In this document: positions 1-11,867 of the stretch, piece after piece
Layout: each line of letters opens with the position of its first letter
Position numbering within the stretch: the first letter of the stretch is position 1
NCBI GenBank assembly: GCA_034509495.1
Contig: JAVGWO010000026.1
Location: forward strand, 3,342,332 to 3,406,331
DNA: 64,000 nucleotides
DNA from: Acestrorhynchus altus
Lineage: Eukaryota > Chordata > Actinopteri > Characiformes > Acestrorhynchidae
Direction: 5' to 3'
The notes under the pieces: generated by a model
Told to the model about the DNA's origin: nothing
What the model saw: only the letters and a program-made list of their open reading frames with translations
Databases searched by the model: none
Position numbers and translations under genes: made by a program

Positions 1-840
1 CTACTTTTCAGAAATATTCACTCTTTTCTTATTTGCAGCTGCAAGTACACCGTTTATGAAGCTCAATAAAATGTAGCTAATGTAGTAACTACAACTAAAG
101 TGACTAACATGAGGCCTGGTAGCTGAACTGCAAAAATTAAAGAGACTTTCTGTAAAAATATGTTTGCTTCATTGACACCCATGTATGATGTATACATGTG
201 CATGTGTTTTTGCTCCCATAGTGATAAATTATTTTACACGACCATGCTCTTCTTTAAGTCATGAAAATATCTTAAACTTTGTCTCAGAATAGAAAACTAT
301 ATTTCCCTTGGTATAATTAAATAATGAGAGTTCTGTGACATAATGTGTCCCTTAAACACTGTCCTCCTTTAAGTGAAAATCCCTCTTAATCAAAACAGGA
401 CTTTAAAATATGCTGATTTGAAACCCACACAACTGTTACAGAACAGTCTTAACTCATTATAATTACATCTCCAGAATTTACATAAACCCAACCACCTAAA
501 CAAAGCCTTTTAAATTTTAGGTTTGTGATGTTCAGGTGAATATGATGATGCTGATTGTTGATGGTCTTTCCCCCATGATGTGCATCAGTAACATTAGAGA
601 GCACTACTTCATCATCAGGCTGCTAGATATTGGGAAAAGGAGTGCTGCACAAACCAGACCTCAAGCATTAGAAGCAATTTGGTGTACATGCCTGCAACAT
701 TATTCCTAAAGACTAATTACAAAATTAAAAACTGTCAGTGTGCTAAAAATAAATGTTATGCTATGGTATGCTATGCTCAGGTTCACAGGTTTGTAAACAG
801 GCATGTAAATGTTTAAAATTTCCAATGCCTAAAGTCTTAG
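1..840. other. unique AT-rich DNA, nothing recognised
   Basis: No repeat family, coding exon or RNA gene was recognised. The sequence is AT-rich and aperiodic. It ends where the left inverted repeat of the Tc1 element begins. Confidence 0.5.
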
Positions 841-2163
841 ACTCCCCTCCAAACATATTGGAACAGTGAGGACAATCTATTTATTTTTGCTGTAGACTGA
901 AAACATTAAAATATGAATATAAGTTCAATATTTCACTTTCCAAGTATTTACATCTGGATCTGATTTTGTCTGTGCAAACTGTGTATTTTTCAGCTGACAT
1001 TGGAAAGCAGAGAGCTGTCTATGGGTGAAGAACCAGTAGCTGTAAAGCCAGGAGTAGATGGAAAATCAGAGCCACTGCACAATATTTGGTCATAGCCAAT
1101 ACAGCCATTTGGAATTTCCTGAAGAAGAAAGTCATCACTGGTATTCTCAGTAACAGGAAGACCAATGAAAACAGTGATTTATGAGATAAACCTCATAAAT
1201 ACTATAAAGAAACTCTGTTAGTGACATGAGCAGCAACCTCCAAAGGGCAGGATTGAAGGTCTCGCCATCTACTGTTCCCAGAAGACTTCATGAACAAATC
1301 TACAGAGGCTTCTGCAAACCACTAATTAGTAGGAAGAACAGGAAGGCCAGGCCAGAATTTGCCAAGAAGTATAAGACACCAGAGGTTTTATGTACTCATG
1401 AGATAAATTGATGGAAAGACTAAAGTTTGGAGAAAGAAAGGCTCTGCTCATGATCCCAAATATATAAGCTCATCTGTGAGATCACAGTGGAGGTTATGTC
1501 ATGTATGGGCTTGCATGGCTTCTTCTGGGCCTGGCTCATTAATCTTCATTGATGATGTGATGTATGATGACAGCATTACAGAGAACTCAGACATCTATAG
1601 AAACATTTTGTGTATCAATTTAAAGAAAGATGCTACCAAACAGATTAGAAGATCCTTCATTATACAGAATGATAATTACTCAAAACACACTGCCAAAACT
1701 ATAAAGCAGTTCATCAGGGGCAAGAAGTGGAAGGTTTTAGACTGGCCCAGCCAATCTCCAGATTTAAACCGTATAGCACTGAATTTTAGCTGCTATAGAG
1801 GAGACTCAAACAGCACCTGAGGCTGCAGCTGCCTGAAAAATATCACAAAAGAAGAGTTCATAAGTTAATTGAAATCTATGGGTCAGTTAGTTGTTTGTTA
1901 CAGTTATTGCAAAGGATTTCCAACTAAATATCAAGTCTTATTCACATTAATCTATGTTAAGTTGATCTGTTCTAATACTTTTGCTCACAAAAAATGGGTG
2001 CGTTCAGACAAAATGTACTATCTTCTGAAATGTGTATCGGATCCAGTTGAAAATACCTGGAAATAGAAACTAAACTATTCATTTTAATGTCAAATGCAAA
2101 TGCTTTCAGTCTACAGCAAAAAGAAAGTGATTGGCCTCACTGTTTCAATAGTTTTGGAGAGAA
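841..2163 (+). mobile_element. Tc1/mariner element, full length but dead
   Basis: Both terminal inverted repeats are visible. The left arm (841-907) and the reverse complement of the right arm (2099-2162) align along about 65 bases. They share the blocks ACAGTGAGG, CAATC and TTTTTGCTGTAGACTGAAA. Between them lies a plus-strand transposase relic. Tc1 elements move by cut-and-paste into TA sites. This copy has many substitutions and broken frames, so it cannot make its own transposase. The exact outer ends and the TA duplication are not certain because the tips have diverged. Confidence 0.9.
1015..1935 (+). pseudogene. Tc1-type transposase pseudogene
   Basis: The reading frame is broken but can be followed from a likely start near 1022, past LSMGEEPVAVKPG, to a region ending CKGFPTKYQ. 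The helix-turn-helix part contains VSPSTVPRRLHEQIYRGF and RKNRKARPEFAKKY. The catalytic half contains WACMASSGPGSLIFIDDV, QNDNYSKHTAKT and WPSQSPDLN. Of the DDE triad, the first Asp (normally in WTDET) reads as His in CTHEIN. The second is kept in QNDN. The Glu after SPDLNPIE is lost to a frame change (SPDLNRIALNF). The usual length is about 340 residues and the relic spans roughly 300. It is non-functional. Confidence 0.88.
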
Positions 2164-3733
2164 GTTTATTTAACTGCTTCATTCAGTCAAATTCATTCTA
2201 TTTAATAAAATACTGAATAAATGCATTGTTCGACTGAATAATCTATGCAAATGACCTACATTCTAATTGCCATGTCTGTTTTAAAGCTGTGTCCATATCA
2301 TAGTTGTTGTGCAAAAACCTTGTTTTTCCAAAGTAGCAAATTTACAGGAGAATGAAAAAAACTTTTTTCATTTTATCCATTTGGGCATTTCTATTGTTTG
2401 ATTCATTGTGACATTTTGACACAAAAAAAAGAAGAAACTGCAAATATCAAATTGTGTCAAAAACTGCAAAATGACTAAAATGGAAATACACAGTTTTTCT
2501 GTGAGAGTGTAAATATATGGACCAAGAAAAATAAACCAGGAATATACTTTGACATATCAAAAGACATGAAACAGGAGCTAGCTATAATGTTCCATTATTG
2601 GTTTTTCATGTCCCATGGAAGCTCAGGAATGCTGTACTGTCCTGGGGAATAAACCCCTGCATTGAATATAAATGTGATTTCTACCAGAGTTGCTTGCCTG
2701 TCCAGGCATTCCTAGTCAGACTGCACTGTAACCTATCATTACTACACATTGCACTGTCCACTGTGGGTGGTAATGCCTTCTATCACATATTCACAGTATG
2801 ATGCTGTGATTAGAGGAATGTTAAATGCCTACACAAGGCATTGGAACTGTATTATTCGCCTATCCAGTTTTCAGCCTCACTCACATGATAACACCTCACA
2901 CCTCACAGGTATGGGTATTCTCAAGTCATCCCATGAGATGATCAAAATAAAATTACATACTTCTATGTAGCTTTTGAAGACAGAGGGGACTTCAGATGAA
3001 ACATAGTGAATATGTGTTTATATATACAGTGTACATGGAAATTAAGCTGAAGGGTCATAAATGGCACCATACAGACAAAATGTAGGCCTGGTTTTCTAAG
3101 TAAAGCTATAACTGACACAAGCAAATTCATAATTTAGACTATAATGTAACCGACACTCATAATGTGTGACAGCACACCTTTCATAACCACTAGGGATAAG
3201 TTCAGACTATTTCCCGTGTAAAGGTAATAAAGGTATGTATTCCTCAAGGCTTTGTACTTCATATAATATTTGATATTAAACAGTGTCTCCAATGCAGTAG
3301 TGAAGTGATGTCTGGTCTTTTGAATAACACCTACAGCAAATCTGACATGCTTCTATTACATTAATGGAAACCAGCCATTCTATGTTGGAAAATACTGTGA
3401 TTGGATGTCATTTGACATTGGCTCTTATTAACAGCTATATTACAGGTATCCACTAGACCTTAAGCTACACACATTTATGATCACTTATGAAAATGGATTA
3501 TGTAACATGATTCAATTATTCAAAAGATATTGATTGATATCTTAAACCTGACATCCCCATATGACTGCATTACTTGCATATTAGCAGTTAATGAATGCAC
3601 TACAGGAAATGACTTCTTGGAAAGTGAAAAAAAGTGCAATAACATACTGTGATGATGGTCAGGGAAAGGGTCCAGGTGTTCCTGACCCGGACGTCAAGCA
3701 GAGGTTTATGAACATGCACTCAAAGACCATTGT
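2164..3733. other. mostly unique DNA, possible MITE remnant near 2286-2510
   Basis: No coding exon was recognised. The part from about 2286 to 2510 resembles a dispersed fish repeat and contains a perfect 11-bp inverted pair (TTTTGACACAA, and TTGTGTCAAAA about 40 bases on), but I cannot fix its ends. The remainder is AT-rich unique sequence. Confidence 0.35.
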
Positions 3734-3734
3734 T

Positions 3735-4118
3735 TGAGGAATGACAGTGTTCTCCTTACAAAGAGTGCAAATCTCGCAATTAATGTAATTAGTTGTAATT
3801 ATTTAAGAAATTATTTCCATTTATTTTTTTTGGTGCATTGCTGTGAGGATTTGATTGTTTTCAGTGACCAGAGCATTCATCACCCTGCCTCCTCCCCAAC
3901 TCATGCCAAAAGTATTGGCTGGAACATCATCATTAAAGAGAACATAGTTTCACTGCTCCACGGCTCAATGTTGGGAGGCTTTATAGTCAATACCTGGCAT
4001 TAGGCATGGTGCCACTGTTGATGAAACTTCTCTAAAGGGTCTAGACGAGCTGTATGTGTGCATTGGCTTAAAGTAGCTGAATGCATTTATTACAAGTGTC
4101 CACATATAGATTAAGGTT
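3735..4118 (-). mobile_element. Tc1-derived non-autonomous element, copy 1
   Basis: This segment matches the reverse complement of 63450-63960 in long blocks. Shared blocks include GAGGATTTGATTG, the stretch around CCCCAACTCATGCC, the AGAGAACA and CACTGCTCCAC region, GCATTAGGCATGGTGC, and the tail CTTAAAGTAGCTGAATGCAT then GTGTCCA. A third copy lies at 37740-38040. It has no open transposase. The family resembles a Tc1-like element of fish. I infer that it is an internally deleted derivative mobilised in trans. Confidence 0.7.
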
Positions 4119-4164
4119 GACTATAATCCAAAACCTATAATGCCTCAAGACAATTGGGTAGAAT

Positions 4165-4490
4165 GGTGGCTTGTTGTTTAGCACAAGGCCTTATCTGGGT
4201 GGAGTTTCCATGTTCTCCATGTTTCCTCTAGGGACTCTGGTTTCCTTGCACATTCCAAAAACATGGATATCAGGTGAATTGGCTACTATAAATTGCCCTG
4301 GTGTTTGAATGAATGTGTATGGGTGTGAGAGAATGTATGTCTGTATGCCCAGATACAGACTGGCACTCTGTCCTGGGTGAACCCCCTCTAGTGCTCAATG
4401 CAGTCCTCCAGGTGGATGGTTGTTTGCAGTAGAGAGAATGCTGTGTGCAATTGGCTGCCTCTTCTCATCTGTGTGTTGGTTCAGTCTTTG
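4165..4490 (+). repeat. tRNA-head SINE-like repeat, copy A
   Basis: The segment starts with a degenerate polymerase III A-box-like head (AGAATGGTGGCTTG). It continues with TTCCTTGCACATTCCAAAAA and then GACTGGCACTCTGTCCTGGG. The tail around CAATGCAGTCCTCCAGGTG matches the reverse complement of 45600-45645, so this is the same family in opposite orientation. It is retroposed and non-coding. The B box is eroded in this copy. Confidence 0.65.
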
Positions 4491-4494
4491 GATA

Positions 4495-5664
4495 CTAGAA
4501 TTAGAAAGGCACTAAATAAGTGTATCTTCATTGATTCAGTTGAGAGGCATGACTGAGGCACCACCCCTCTGACAATATGGCAACTCATCATATCTTTTCC
4601 AAACGCACAAGACAATTCCGTTTTTTATGAGTAAAACACTTCTTCTGTAGTTCTTCAAGTTATTGTTCATCCAAAATCATTGCCACCTGTTTGGCGTTTG
4701 TCATGTCAATCTCAATGATGATTTAAGTAATAGCTGTTCAAGTGCATAAGTTGGTCAATGACTTAAACTAGCAGAAAATGTTCCTGACATTCGATTACAT
4801 CTTTAAATCAATGCAATCATCATCAAGTGAATGGCCCGTCACAATTCAATTCAGAAGGAAGAATAGAAATTTTCCTTTCACAGTGACAATGACCTGCCGT
4901 GTGCTTTCACATGCTTTCTCATAATGATCAAAATTGCAGCTCAAGTGAGAAAAGCTGGTCCACATTCAGCAAAACAGAGCCGGGTCTATGCACAGTTGGA
5001 CCAGTGGACCAAGGCCACAGTCGGTTAACAGAACAGACACCTCTCACTGGCCCCATGGTGAGCTCCAGCCTGGATTGGATGCCCACGCTTTGCTGGTGAC
5101 AGCTAATTGAATAGTGCCGGACGCAAGGCTGCAGAGAGAGGACAGACATGCTGCCGTGAATGGAAGGGTTTCAGCCAGCTACAATTAGGCAGAAATGATG
5201 CATGAAATGGCAGGAGGGAGACAGAGAGAAGAGAGCGAGAAGCATGGTGAAAGAGCGAGGTAGTGACTAATTTACCCCTTAAAGGACTGCCCCAGCATTT
5301 TTCAGCTTAATTTCTTTCTGCTGCACCTGTAGCATATTGTTCACCAAAGAATAATTTGAACATATTTCACTGTATATTAGAAATGGAGTGACAAACTACA
5401 ATTTTGACCTGGAATTTTGTTAATATAGTGTTAGTAATGTGATGTTAATAATGTGTATAATCCAGTAAACATGAGACTTTTTTTTATTCAAGACTAGTTT
5501 TCTGGGGTAAGAAGTTGTGGTAATTTAACAATGGTAATGAAATCAGGAATCAAATATCTGAATATTTCAATATTTCACAAGATCAAGTACAAAAGTATAT
5601 CCAACACAAAAATGTTTAACTTCTGAGAAGAATGTTCATTTATATACTCAATACTTGAGCTAAT
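4495..5664. other. unique DNA with a GC-richer block at 4930-5260
   Basis: No repeat or exon was recognised. The part at 4930-5260 is less AT-rich and more complex than its surroundings and contains GTGACAGCTAATTGAATAG, which has a homeodomain-like core. It could be a regulatory element, but the sequence alone does not show conservation. The stretch 5215-5260 is purine-rich. Confidence 0.25.
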
Positions 5665-5797
5665 TCCACTTTGCTCAGTTCCTCTCTCTCCCTTAGCCAA
5701 TCAGTTTAAGGAAATTCCAAGGAATTAAAAAGAATTGCCAATTTACTCAAATTAATTGGCTAAAGAAACAAGGGGAACTAGGCATTATGCCAAAGTG
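5665..5797. mobile_element. fold-back MITE inserted beside a Tc1 relic
   Basis: The left arm (about 5677-5725) and the right arm (5733-5779) are inverted copies. AGTTCC..CTTAGCCAATCAG on the left pairs with the reverse complement of TTAATTGGCTAAAG..GGGGAACT on the right. The arms are about 47 bases and imperfect, separated by only a few bases, so single strands would form one long hairpin. It abuts the minus-strand Tc1 transposase relic to its right. No family name is offered. Confidence 0.55.
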
Positions 5798-6250
5798 TCT
5801 GGGCGATAATGTATGTCCTTATTCTAGGTTCCTTTCCCACAGTGTACCTTCAGCGAGTTCTTTTTCCCCTTAGCTCAGGTAAGACCCTTCTGACATTGTC
5901 TCTGGTTCAGGAAAGGCTTGATATTAGGAATGCTGAAGTCGCAGTCCCTTTGCCGTACATGTCTGTCTGTGGTGGATCTTGATATCAGCCTCAGTCCACT
6001 TCTTGTGAAGCTCTCACAAGTTCTTGAATTGACTTTACTTGACAGCCATCTCAGGGCTGTGGTCATCCCTGATTCTTGTGTCCATTTTACCCAATATTTT
6101 TTCTATTTCCAGCCAACTTTCCATTAATATTTTTGATATAGCACTCTGAGAATGGTCAGCAATGACCTTCTGTGTTTTTTTTCTCCTTGTGGAGGGTGTG
6201 TATGATTGCCATCTGGGCAACTGTCAGGTCTTCCCCGTAATTGTGGTTGC
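5798..6250 (-). pseudogene. Tc1-like transposase N-terminal fragment
   Basis: Read on the minus strand, broken frames give HTH-region pieces typical of Tc1 transposases. QKVIADHSQSAISK is the first helix-turn-helix, and DNHSLE-like DDHSPEMAVK follows. KPFLNQRQCQKGLT then marks the junction to the catalytic domain. The catalytic half is missing beyond about 5800, where the fold-back element lies. The family is the same as the plus-strand relic at 11124-11760, whose start reads GKTADPTVVQKTTINTL. Confidence 0.75.
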
Positions 6251-7789
6251 ATGTGCTAAACTAGTATATAGTGAACACTGAGCTAGTATTTATATTGTTT
6301 AAAGAGTAATTTACTCAAACTGGTAATGAAATACTCTTATAATTTTAGAAACCTTTAGGTCTTCATGAGCTGTTAGCTATACTAATCAAAGAGTATGGTA
6401 ATGGCAGGTGGGCAACCAGTCCAAGGCAGGGTGGGAAACTACTAAAAGGTTAGTAGCTGGAATGAGAAAAAACGTACAGGGCAGCAGAAGCTCAGAGTTG
6501 GGGGGCTTTGTTAGAAAAGGCTCTACCCCCTGCTAAAGCCTTCTGAATATTGAACTCAATATTGATCTATTCTTCATTTTATAATGGATAACAATGGTCT
6601 TATTATTCAGAAAGTATATATTGTTAGGTGAGTACTTTGAAATAAGTATCTAAGTTACATAGTTATGACCATGTGGAACTAAAGTGTGGGCTAAGATATG
6701 GGTTCCTGACAGCGCAAGGAGTTAAAAAAAGCAAACAAAAGTATGAAGAAAAAGAAAGCTCCATGAAGGACAGAGGGGGAGACAGATGGAGTGGAAGGTA
6801 AGAATGGAAGAGAGAGGATATGAAGCTTTGCTGCATGTCACGCTGTGTCACAGCCTTTAGAGAGCGTCAAAAAGCGCAGCGCAAGATTTTAGTCAGCACG
6901 TCAAGTGTCAGAAAAAAGCTGCCTAAGTTTTCACAGAGGACTTTGAACCTGGAGAGAGTCTGAACTTTTCATCATCAGAAACTGTCCTTCGCTAACACCA
7001 TACCAACTTGCAGCATGAAGTGAGGGCTTTGACTTTGCAGACTCAGGCTTGTATGAAGTTTGTCCTCCTGTCACAAATGTGTCCTCTGCCATACCATGGC
7101 GTGTCTTGAGTTCACTTTTGCAAGAAGCAGAGCCACCCCCCCCCTCCACCCCGTCACTGTAAAAGACAACCTTGTCCATTTGGTTCTACGTTCAGCTCAG
7201 AGGAAACACTAGAGGAGCGTTGTCATCTATCTACTGCTTGACTCTACAGGCCCCCACTGCCTGTCAGTGTCTTATGGAAAGGTAATTTAAGCTACCTTGT
7301 CTCATACTTGTGGACTTTATGAACATCTAAGATGTGACAACTGCATTATATGGTTATGCCAATATTGTGCAAAAAAAAAGAAAAATCTCAACATTCCAGG
7401 CATAGCAAAGTTCATTTGCCAGTTCCAGTTCCTGGCCATTTCAAAGTTCATATAAACTACAATGGCAATTTATAGGGGAGGGATAAAGAGTAAGAACTTT
7501 CATGTAAAGGTGCTAAAAGCTGATGTCTTTGTAGATAAACATGAAAGCCAACACTCCTTTTATATCAAACGATTGAAATATTTGATTGAAAATAACATTG
7601 GCCAAAGTTAACAGAGCTTTAGAAGCCATACATCTACACAGCACATGCTGGAACATTCATGTTCATGAGTTTCAAAAAAAAAAAAAGATAGAAAAGCTTT
7701 GCACTAAGCACTGTAATAACTCAAGCTGTTGGAATGCGAGCCATATTGACGTCACAAAAAATAGGCATGCACTCTAAAAAAACTTCAAC
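6251..7789. other. unique DNA, weak repeat trace near 6400-6600
   Basis: The portion 6470-6560 (AGAAAAGGCTCTACCCCCTG and its flanks) resembles a dispersed fish repeat, but I could not place it in a family or find its ends. A C-rich run lies at about 7133-7151. The rest is unique with no exon signal. Confidence 0.3.
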
Positions 7790-8180
7790 TCTGCCATTGT
7801 GACCATGTATTTAAAGGGGCCGAGACTCGACTTATGTTGGAGGAAAATGACTACAGTCCTGTAACCTTGGCAGAAGTGGCAGCTGTAAGCTGATAAAGAA
7901 GCTTGCAAAGGATTTGAGGCTGAGGAGAGGAAGAGGCTTGTGAAATGACTCGTCGAGGAGCCTTATCGGCATGGGGCCGAGAGGGTGTGAAGGGAAAACG
8001 GCCTTTAAATGATCTCTAATGGGAGTCCGACTCTGACTGTTAATGTGCCCTGCCGTGGGAGCAGGAAGGCAGTGTGGAGAATCTGAGGTGAATTGCCCTT
8101 AAAGTGCAAAATGTGACATGATTGAGAGGGATTTAGGCTCTAAATCAACTTGAGGTTTTTTTAAGTGATTCCTGACCACT
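7790..8180. other. GC-richer unique block, candidate regulatory DNA
   Basis: This block is more complex and less AT-rich than its neighbours and is free of recognised repeats. Its middle (7921-8025) is present again at 8706-8801. Long stop-free frames are absent, so coding is unlikely. A regulatory role is an inference only. Confidence 0.3.
7921..8025 (+). repeat. local duplicate, copy A
   Basis: This pairs directly with 8706-8801. Shared blocks are GAAGAGGCTTGTGAAATGAC, GTGTGAAGGGAAAACG and CCTTTAAATGATCTCTAATG. The middle of copy A carries a few extra bases around ATCGGCATGGGGCC. The two copies are in the same orientation about 780 bp apart. Confidence 0.85.
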
Positions 8181-8277
8181 GGCAGGCACAGCAAACAGGC
8201 TTTAGAGCTCTGAGAGGCAGGATGAAGAGGGGGATGATAGAAAGTGGGGCCTTAAAAAAATACATATGAACATTTTC

Positions 8278-8412
8278 TGATCAGCCATAACATTAAGACC
8301 TCCTTGTTTCTAAACTTCAGACACGTTTTAGGAAACTCCACTGACCATTCAAGTACAGTAGTCCTGTGGGGTCCTGACCATTGAATAACAGGGTGAAAGT
8401 ATGCAGAGAAAG
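8278..8412 (+). mobile_element. short copy of a palindromic MITE family
   Basis: The segment begins TGATCAGCCATAACATTAAG and later reads GTGGGGTCCTGACCATTGAA, then a GGGTGAAAG and GCAGAGAAA run. The second part matches 25021-25070 of the larger palindromic element. The left part is the usual outer end of that family, and most of the interior is deleted. It sits between the two copies of the local duplicate. Confidence 0.65.
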
Positions 8413-8705
8413 AGTTCTATAGAGTTTAAAAAGGTTATTCACTCATCCACATCTCAAATACATTTCTTTTGTTTTATCTGCCAAAGACAGCAATAATTCA
8501 CTTGACCATGTCCTAGCCATTCTCTCCACATTTTATGAAAGTAAATAAGCTGTTTTGTTACTGTGTGTTTTCACCTTTAAGAATAGTAAATAACCTCTGT
8601 CCAGACTGGCTCATTTGTATGGGGCCTCTTTTTTATAAAAACAAAAAAAACAGTCTATGCTGAATTATGCAATAAAATACTCCATATCACTTCACCGTCA
8701 ATTGG

Positions 8706-8801
8706 TGAGGAGTGGAAGAGGCTTGTGAAATGACTTGTTGGGAGACCTAAGTGAGAGAAAGTGTGAAGGGAAAACGACCTTTAAATGATCTCTAATGTGA
8801 G
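8706..8801 (+). repeat. local duplicate, copy B
   Basis: This is the downstream partner of 7921-8025. The two ends are nearly identical to copy A, while the centre has diverged and is shorter (AGACCTAAGTGAGAGAAA). It is not a recognised transposon. Confidence 0.85.
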
Positions 8802-10092
8802 AACCTAATGCAAATGTGTTCATAGTTCCAACACCACAACCATGGTGAATTCAAAGCCATCTGCTTCTGCGGTTTAGCTTGTGCTATCTGTAGGCGTTAG
8901 AAAATCTGTGAACTCTTTACAATGTTCTATATTTCTGCATAAATGTGACATGAGAGGTGATCAGACTATTCATCTAATCCCTAAAGTGAATTTAATTAAA
9001 CAAATGACACAAAATGTAAAGTTTTCATTTATTTATTGAGAAATTTAATCCTATAAACATTAAATATTCTGGAAAGAAGTATTTGGACAACTACTCATTC
9101 ACTGGTAGTTTCATGACTAGATGTTAGCAAAACATTGGTTTTTAGGCTGTTTTTGATGCATCTAAATTATTCTTTGCAAAATATGTGGTATTACAGTATT
9201 TTACATTTATCATCAAGAAAATACAAAATTACATCCCACTCAATGAGACCAGGCCTTTCGGATTTGTGATACAGGATAACAAACTGTAAATTTTGTGCAC
9301 TGTGACCATGGTACCTCCACACATAGATTCATTGGTTATCTCCACCAAGTGTGGGTCACTAATGACATGATTGCAGTTGTGCATTGAAATAATAAATTTT
9401 TTTCTGCATGCAACTATTTTTTACTGATGTGTGTGTTTAAAAACCACATTGGAATTATATAAGCCCTTTAAATAACCATCCTTTTAAAAGTTCTTATAGG
9501 AAATGTGTACGATTATAGAATTTAACACCACAACCACACCCCGTCTTTCAGAAGGCTGCCCCAAAGTTTATGCCAGGCTAACAACACTGGATTCTCGACC
9601 AAAAGAAAGTTTTTGATGGTCTGACCTCTCCCTCTTTGTCTGTTTTTCTGTCATCTCTACTTGTGTGTATAGTTTATATTCTTCCACATGCCCCAGTCCC
9701 TCCCTTTCCACCTGTACATGAGCAGGAACGCCCCCTGATGGACTAGTGAGGTTAAGGCACTTTACACTGTTAATGTGTGTGCAAGCAGACCAGATATCTA
9801 GCGGACAGTGAGGATACATTCACAGAAATTTACAAAAAGTGTAATGAATTGAAATTGTGCACATTTAAAAAACTGGTTCTTGACTGAAGGAGCACCTGTT
9901 TTAAGGCCATGTTTTAAGTCTGTAATACTGTACATGTGCATGTTCTATTCTCATAACAACAGTGTGCACAACCCACAGCTGGATTTTTATAGCTACTCAT
10001 TTAAACTGTAAAGAAAGATGACACAGAAAGATATACTAAGCTATGATAACTTTCCTTCAGCAAGTCAGGCATACTGTATTTCAAATCTCAGA
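8802..10092. other. unique DNA, nothing recognised
   Basis: AT-rich unique sequence. The 83-residue minus-strand frame at 9568-9819 has no recognised motif and is probably chance. Confidence 0.4.
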
Positions 10093-10136
10093 ACACACAG
10101 ACACACACACACACACACACTACACTACACTACACT
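10093..10136 (+). repeat. (CA)n then (CACTA)n microsatellite
   Basis: About 14 CA units, with one GA interruption near the start, run into four short CACTA-type units. Confidence 0.95.
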
Positions 10137-10329
10137 CTTTTCCCACCTTAGCCATCATACTTCTTTTATGGCCCAACATTAAACCCAAATCAGAAACTAC
10201 GAGGGATAGACGTTCAATCACTGCACATCCACAAACTCTGCAGTACCTCTCTTCTCTTCCATGCCTTTCTCCAACTTGAGCCCATAATCCATGTCCACCC
10301 CTCTCTCCCTCCTCTCCTCTGATCCACAG

Positions 10330-10565
10330 CAGTTTAATATACTGCCCTCAGCGCTCCCCCACAATGCCTTAAAAGTACATTTTATGAGACTGCAATTTCA
10401 TTCCGGTGGAGGAACCGGCACAGTAAATCCTATTTGCCTGGCGTCACACACCGACACATTAACATGACAAAAGCGCCGGCTCCTGCTGGGTGCTGCTGTG
10501 CTTCTGTGGCCCATTATCGCTCGCCCGAGTGCTTTATAGGGCGATAGGGTAGTACCACCTCCCCC
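10330..10565. other. GC-rich unique block, candidate conserved non-coding element
   Basis: The block contains AAAGCGCCGGCTCCTGCTGG and a GCTTTATAGGGCGATAGGG stretch. It has higher CpG content than its surroundings, no repeat match and no long frame. It may be regulatory. Confidence 0.25.
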
Positions 10566-11123
10566 TGACACACAGATCAGTCTTACTGAGGAGGGAGAGA
10601 GAGATTGAGATTGAGATTAACTTTATAGAAGGAGAAAGAAAATAGCCCTGTACTAAAGAGTGAGCAGGTTATTTCTTTTAGATATGGGTGAGATATGAGC
10701 TTTATTAATGTTTGCACTTTTAAAATTTGGGGATTTTTGCTGTGTGAACAATGTCCATAAAAACCGAACACTCAAACCTTATATGATATGAAATCTCAGT
10801 TTATGAAATTGAGTCAAATTTACTCCAACTCAAAAGTTGATATAGGTGGGAAATTTGGGTGGGATTCTTACTACTGCATCTCCACAAGTGAGGATATTGT
10901 GAACAATATATTTTTTTGTAACTCAAAAAGATAAAAATTTTGTGTATTTTTATATAAATAAATATATATTATACATTGCATGCCAAGTCGCCTAATTGAA
11001 GGCTTTTCTTTTGTATTGCTTTTAATCCATATGTCTTATATTGTCATATTATTCAAATATTGTATTTTAAGTACATTACTATTCAAATTATAAATACTGT
11101 GTCTGGTTCAGCACACACAACAA

Positions 11124-11760
11124 CAATCTTGGGAAAGACTGCTGACCCGACAGTTGTCCAGAAGACAACCATCAACACCCTCCTCAAAGATGGCAAAAGA
11201 GCTTTTTCAGAATATATTATTGTAAAGTGGACAGAAAAGTGAAATATGTGGTGGGAATGGGTGCACAAGAACTGAGGAACTAAGGCTGATGTCTGTGCAT
11301 CACAGACACCTTCAAGAAAGGACCTGCTGGTGCAGAATTCCTATTCCCATCCCATTCCTGAACCAGATATAATATCATGCTGTTAAAACTTGAGGAACAT
11401 TTTCATGTTATTTAATTTGAAACTGTAGAGGAAGCTCTTAAGGTTCTTCAAGGAACTTCCGAGGAAAATGATTTTTTGAAGGTTATTTGAAGCCCCTTTA
11501 GAGGTTCCACTCAAATTAAAGAACCTCCAAACATTGTACAGTCTTGCACTTTTTACAGTGCAGAATTCTTACCTGGGCTGAACATAAGTGCCTTAGTGAG
11601 AGTCTGGAGATAGAGTGGAGAGGCACAGAATTCAAGGTGTGTGAAGTCCAGTGTGAAGTCCAGAGTCAACGCAGCTTCTATCAGGAGATTTTGGACCACT
11701 TCATGCTTCCACCTGCTCATAAGATTTGGAGATTTTATTTCTTTTTCTAGCAGGATTCAG
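11124..11760 (+). pseudogene. Tc1-like transposase relic with internal deletion and insertion
   Basis: The N-terminus is recognisable from about 11127 (LGKTADPTVVQKTTINTLLK). The catalytic-domain part resumes near 11640 as SSVKSRVNAASI, then FYQEILDHFMLPPAHKI in a shifted frame. The helix-turn-helix and first catalytic Asp regions between them are missing. About 11400-11550 holds unrelated sequence with repeated GGTTCTT and GAACCT motifs, probably a second small insertion. This is the same family as the minus-strand fragment at 5798-6250. Confidence 0.75.
11400..11552. repeat. GGTTCTT/GAACCT-rich insert
   Basis: The words TTGAGGAAC, GGTTCTTCAAGGAAC, GGTTCCACTC and GAACCTCC recur in direct and inverted form. 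It interrupts the Tc1 relic and is likely a small non-autonomous element. The ends are not defined. Confidence 0.35.
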
Positions 11761-11867
11761 CACCTGCCCACAGTGCTAAAGTATCTTACTGATCTTAGGA
11801 AATATCTGTATAATTTGAGAAAGTGGATTTTTCATTTTCATGAGCTATAAACCAATTGCTCTTACGA

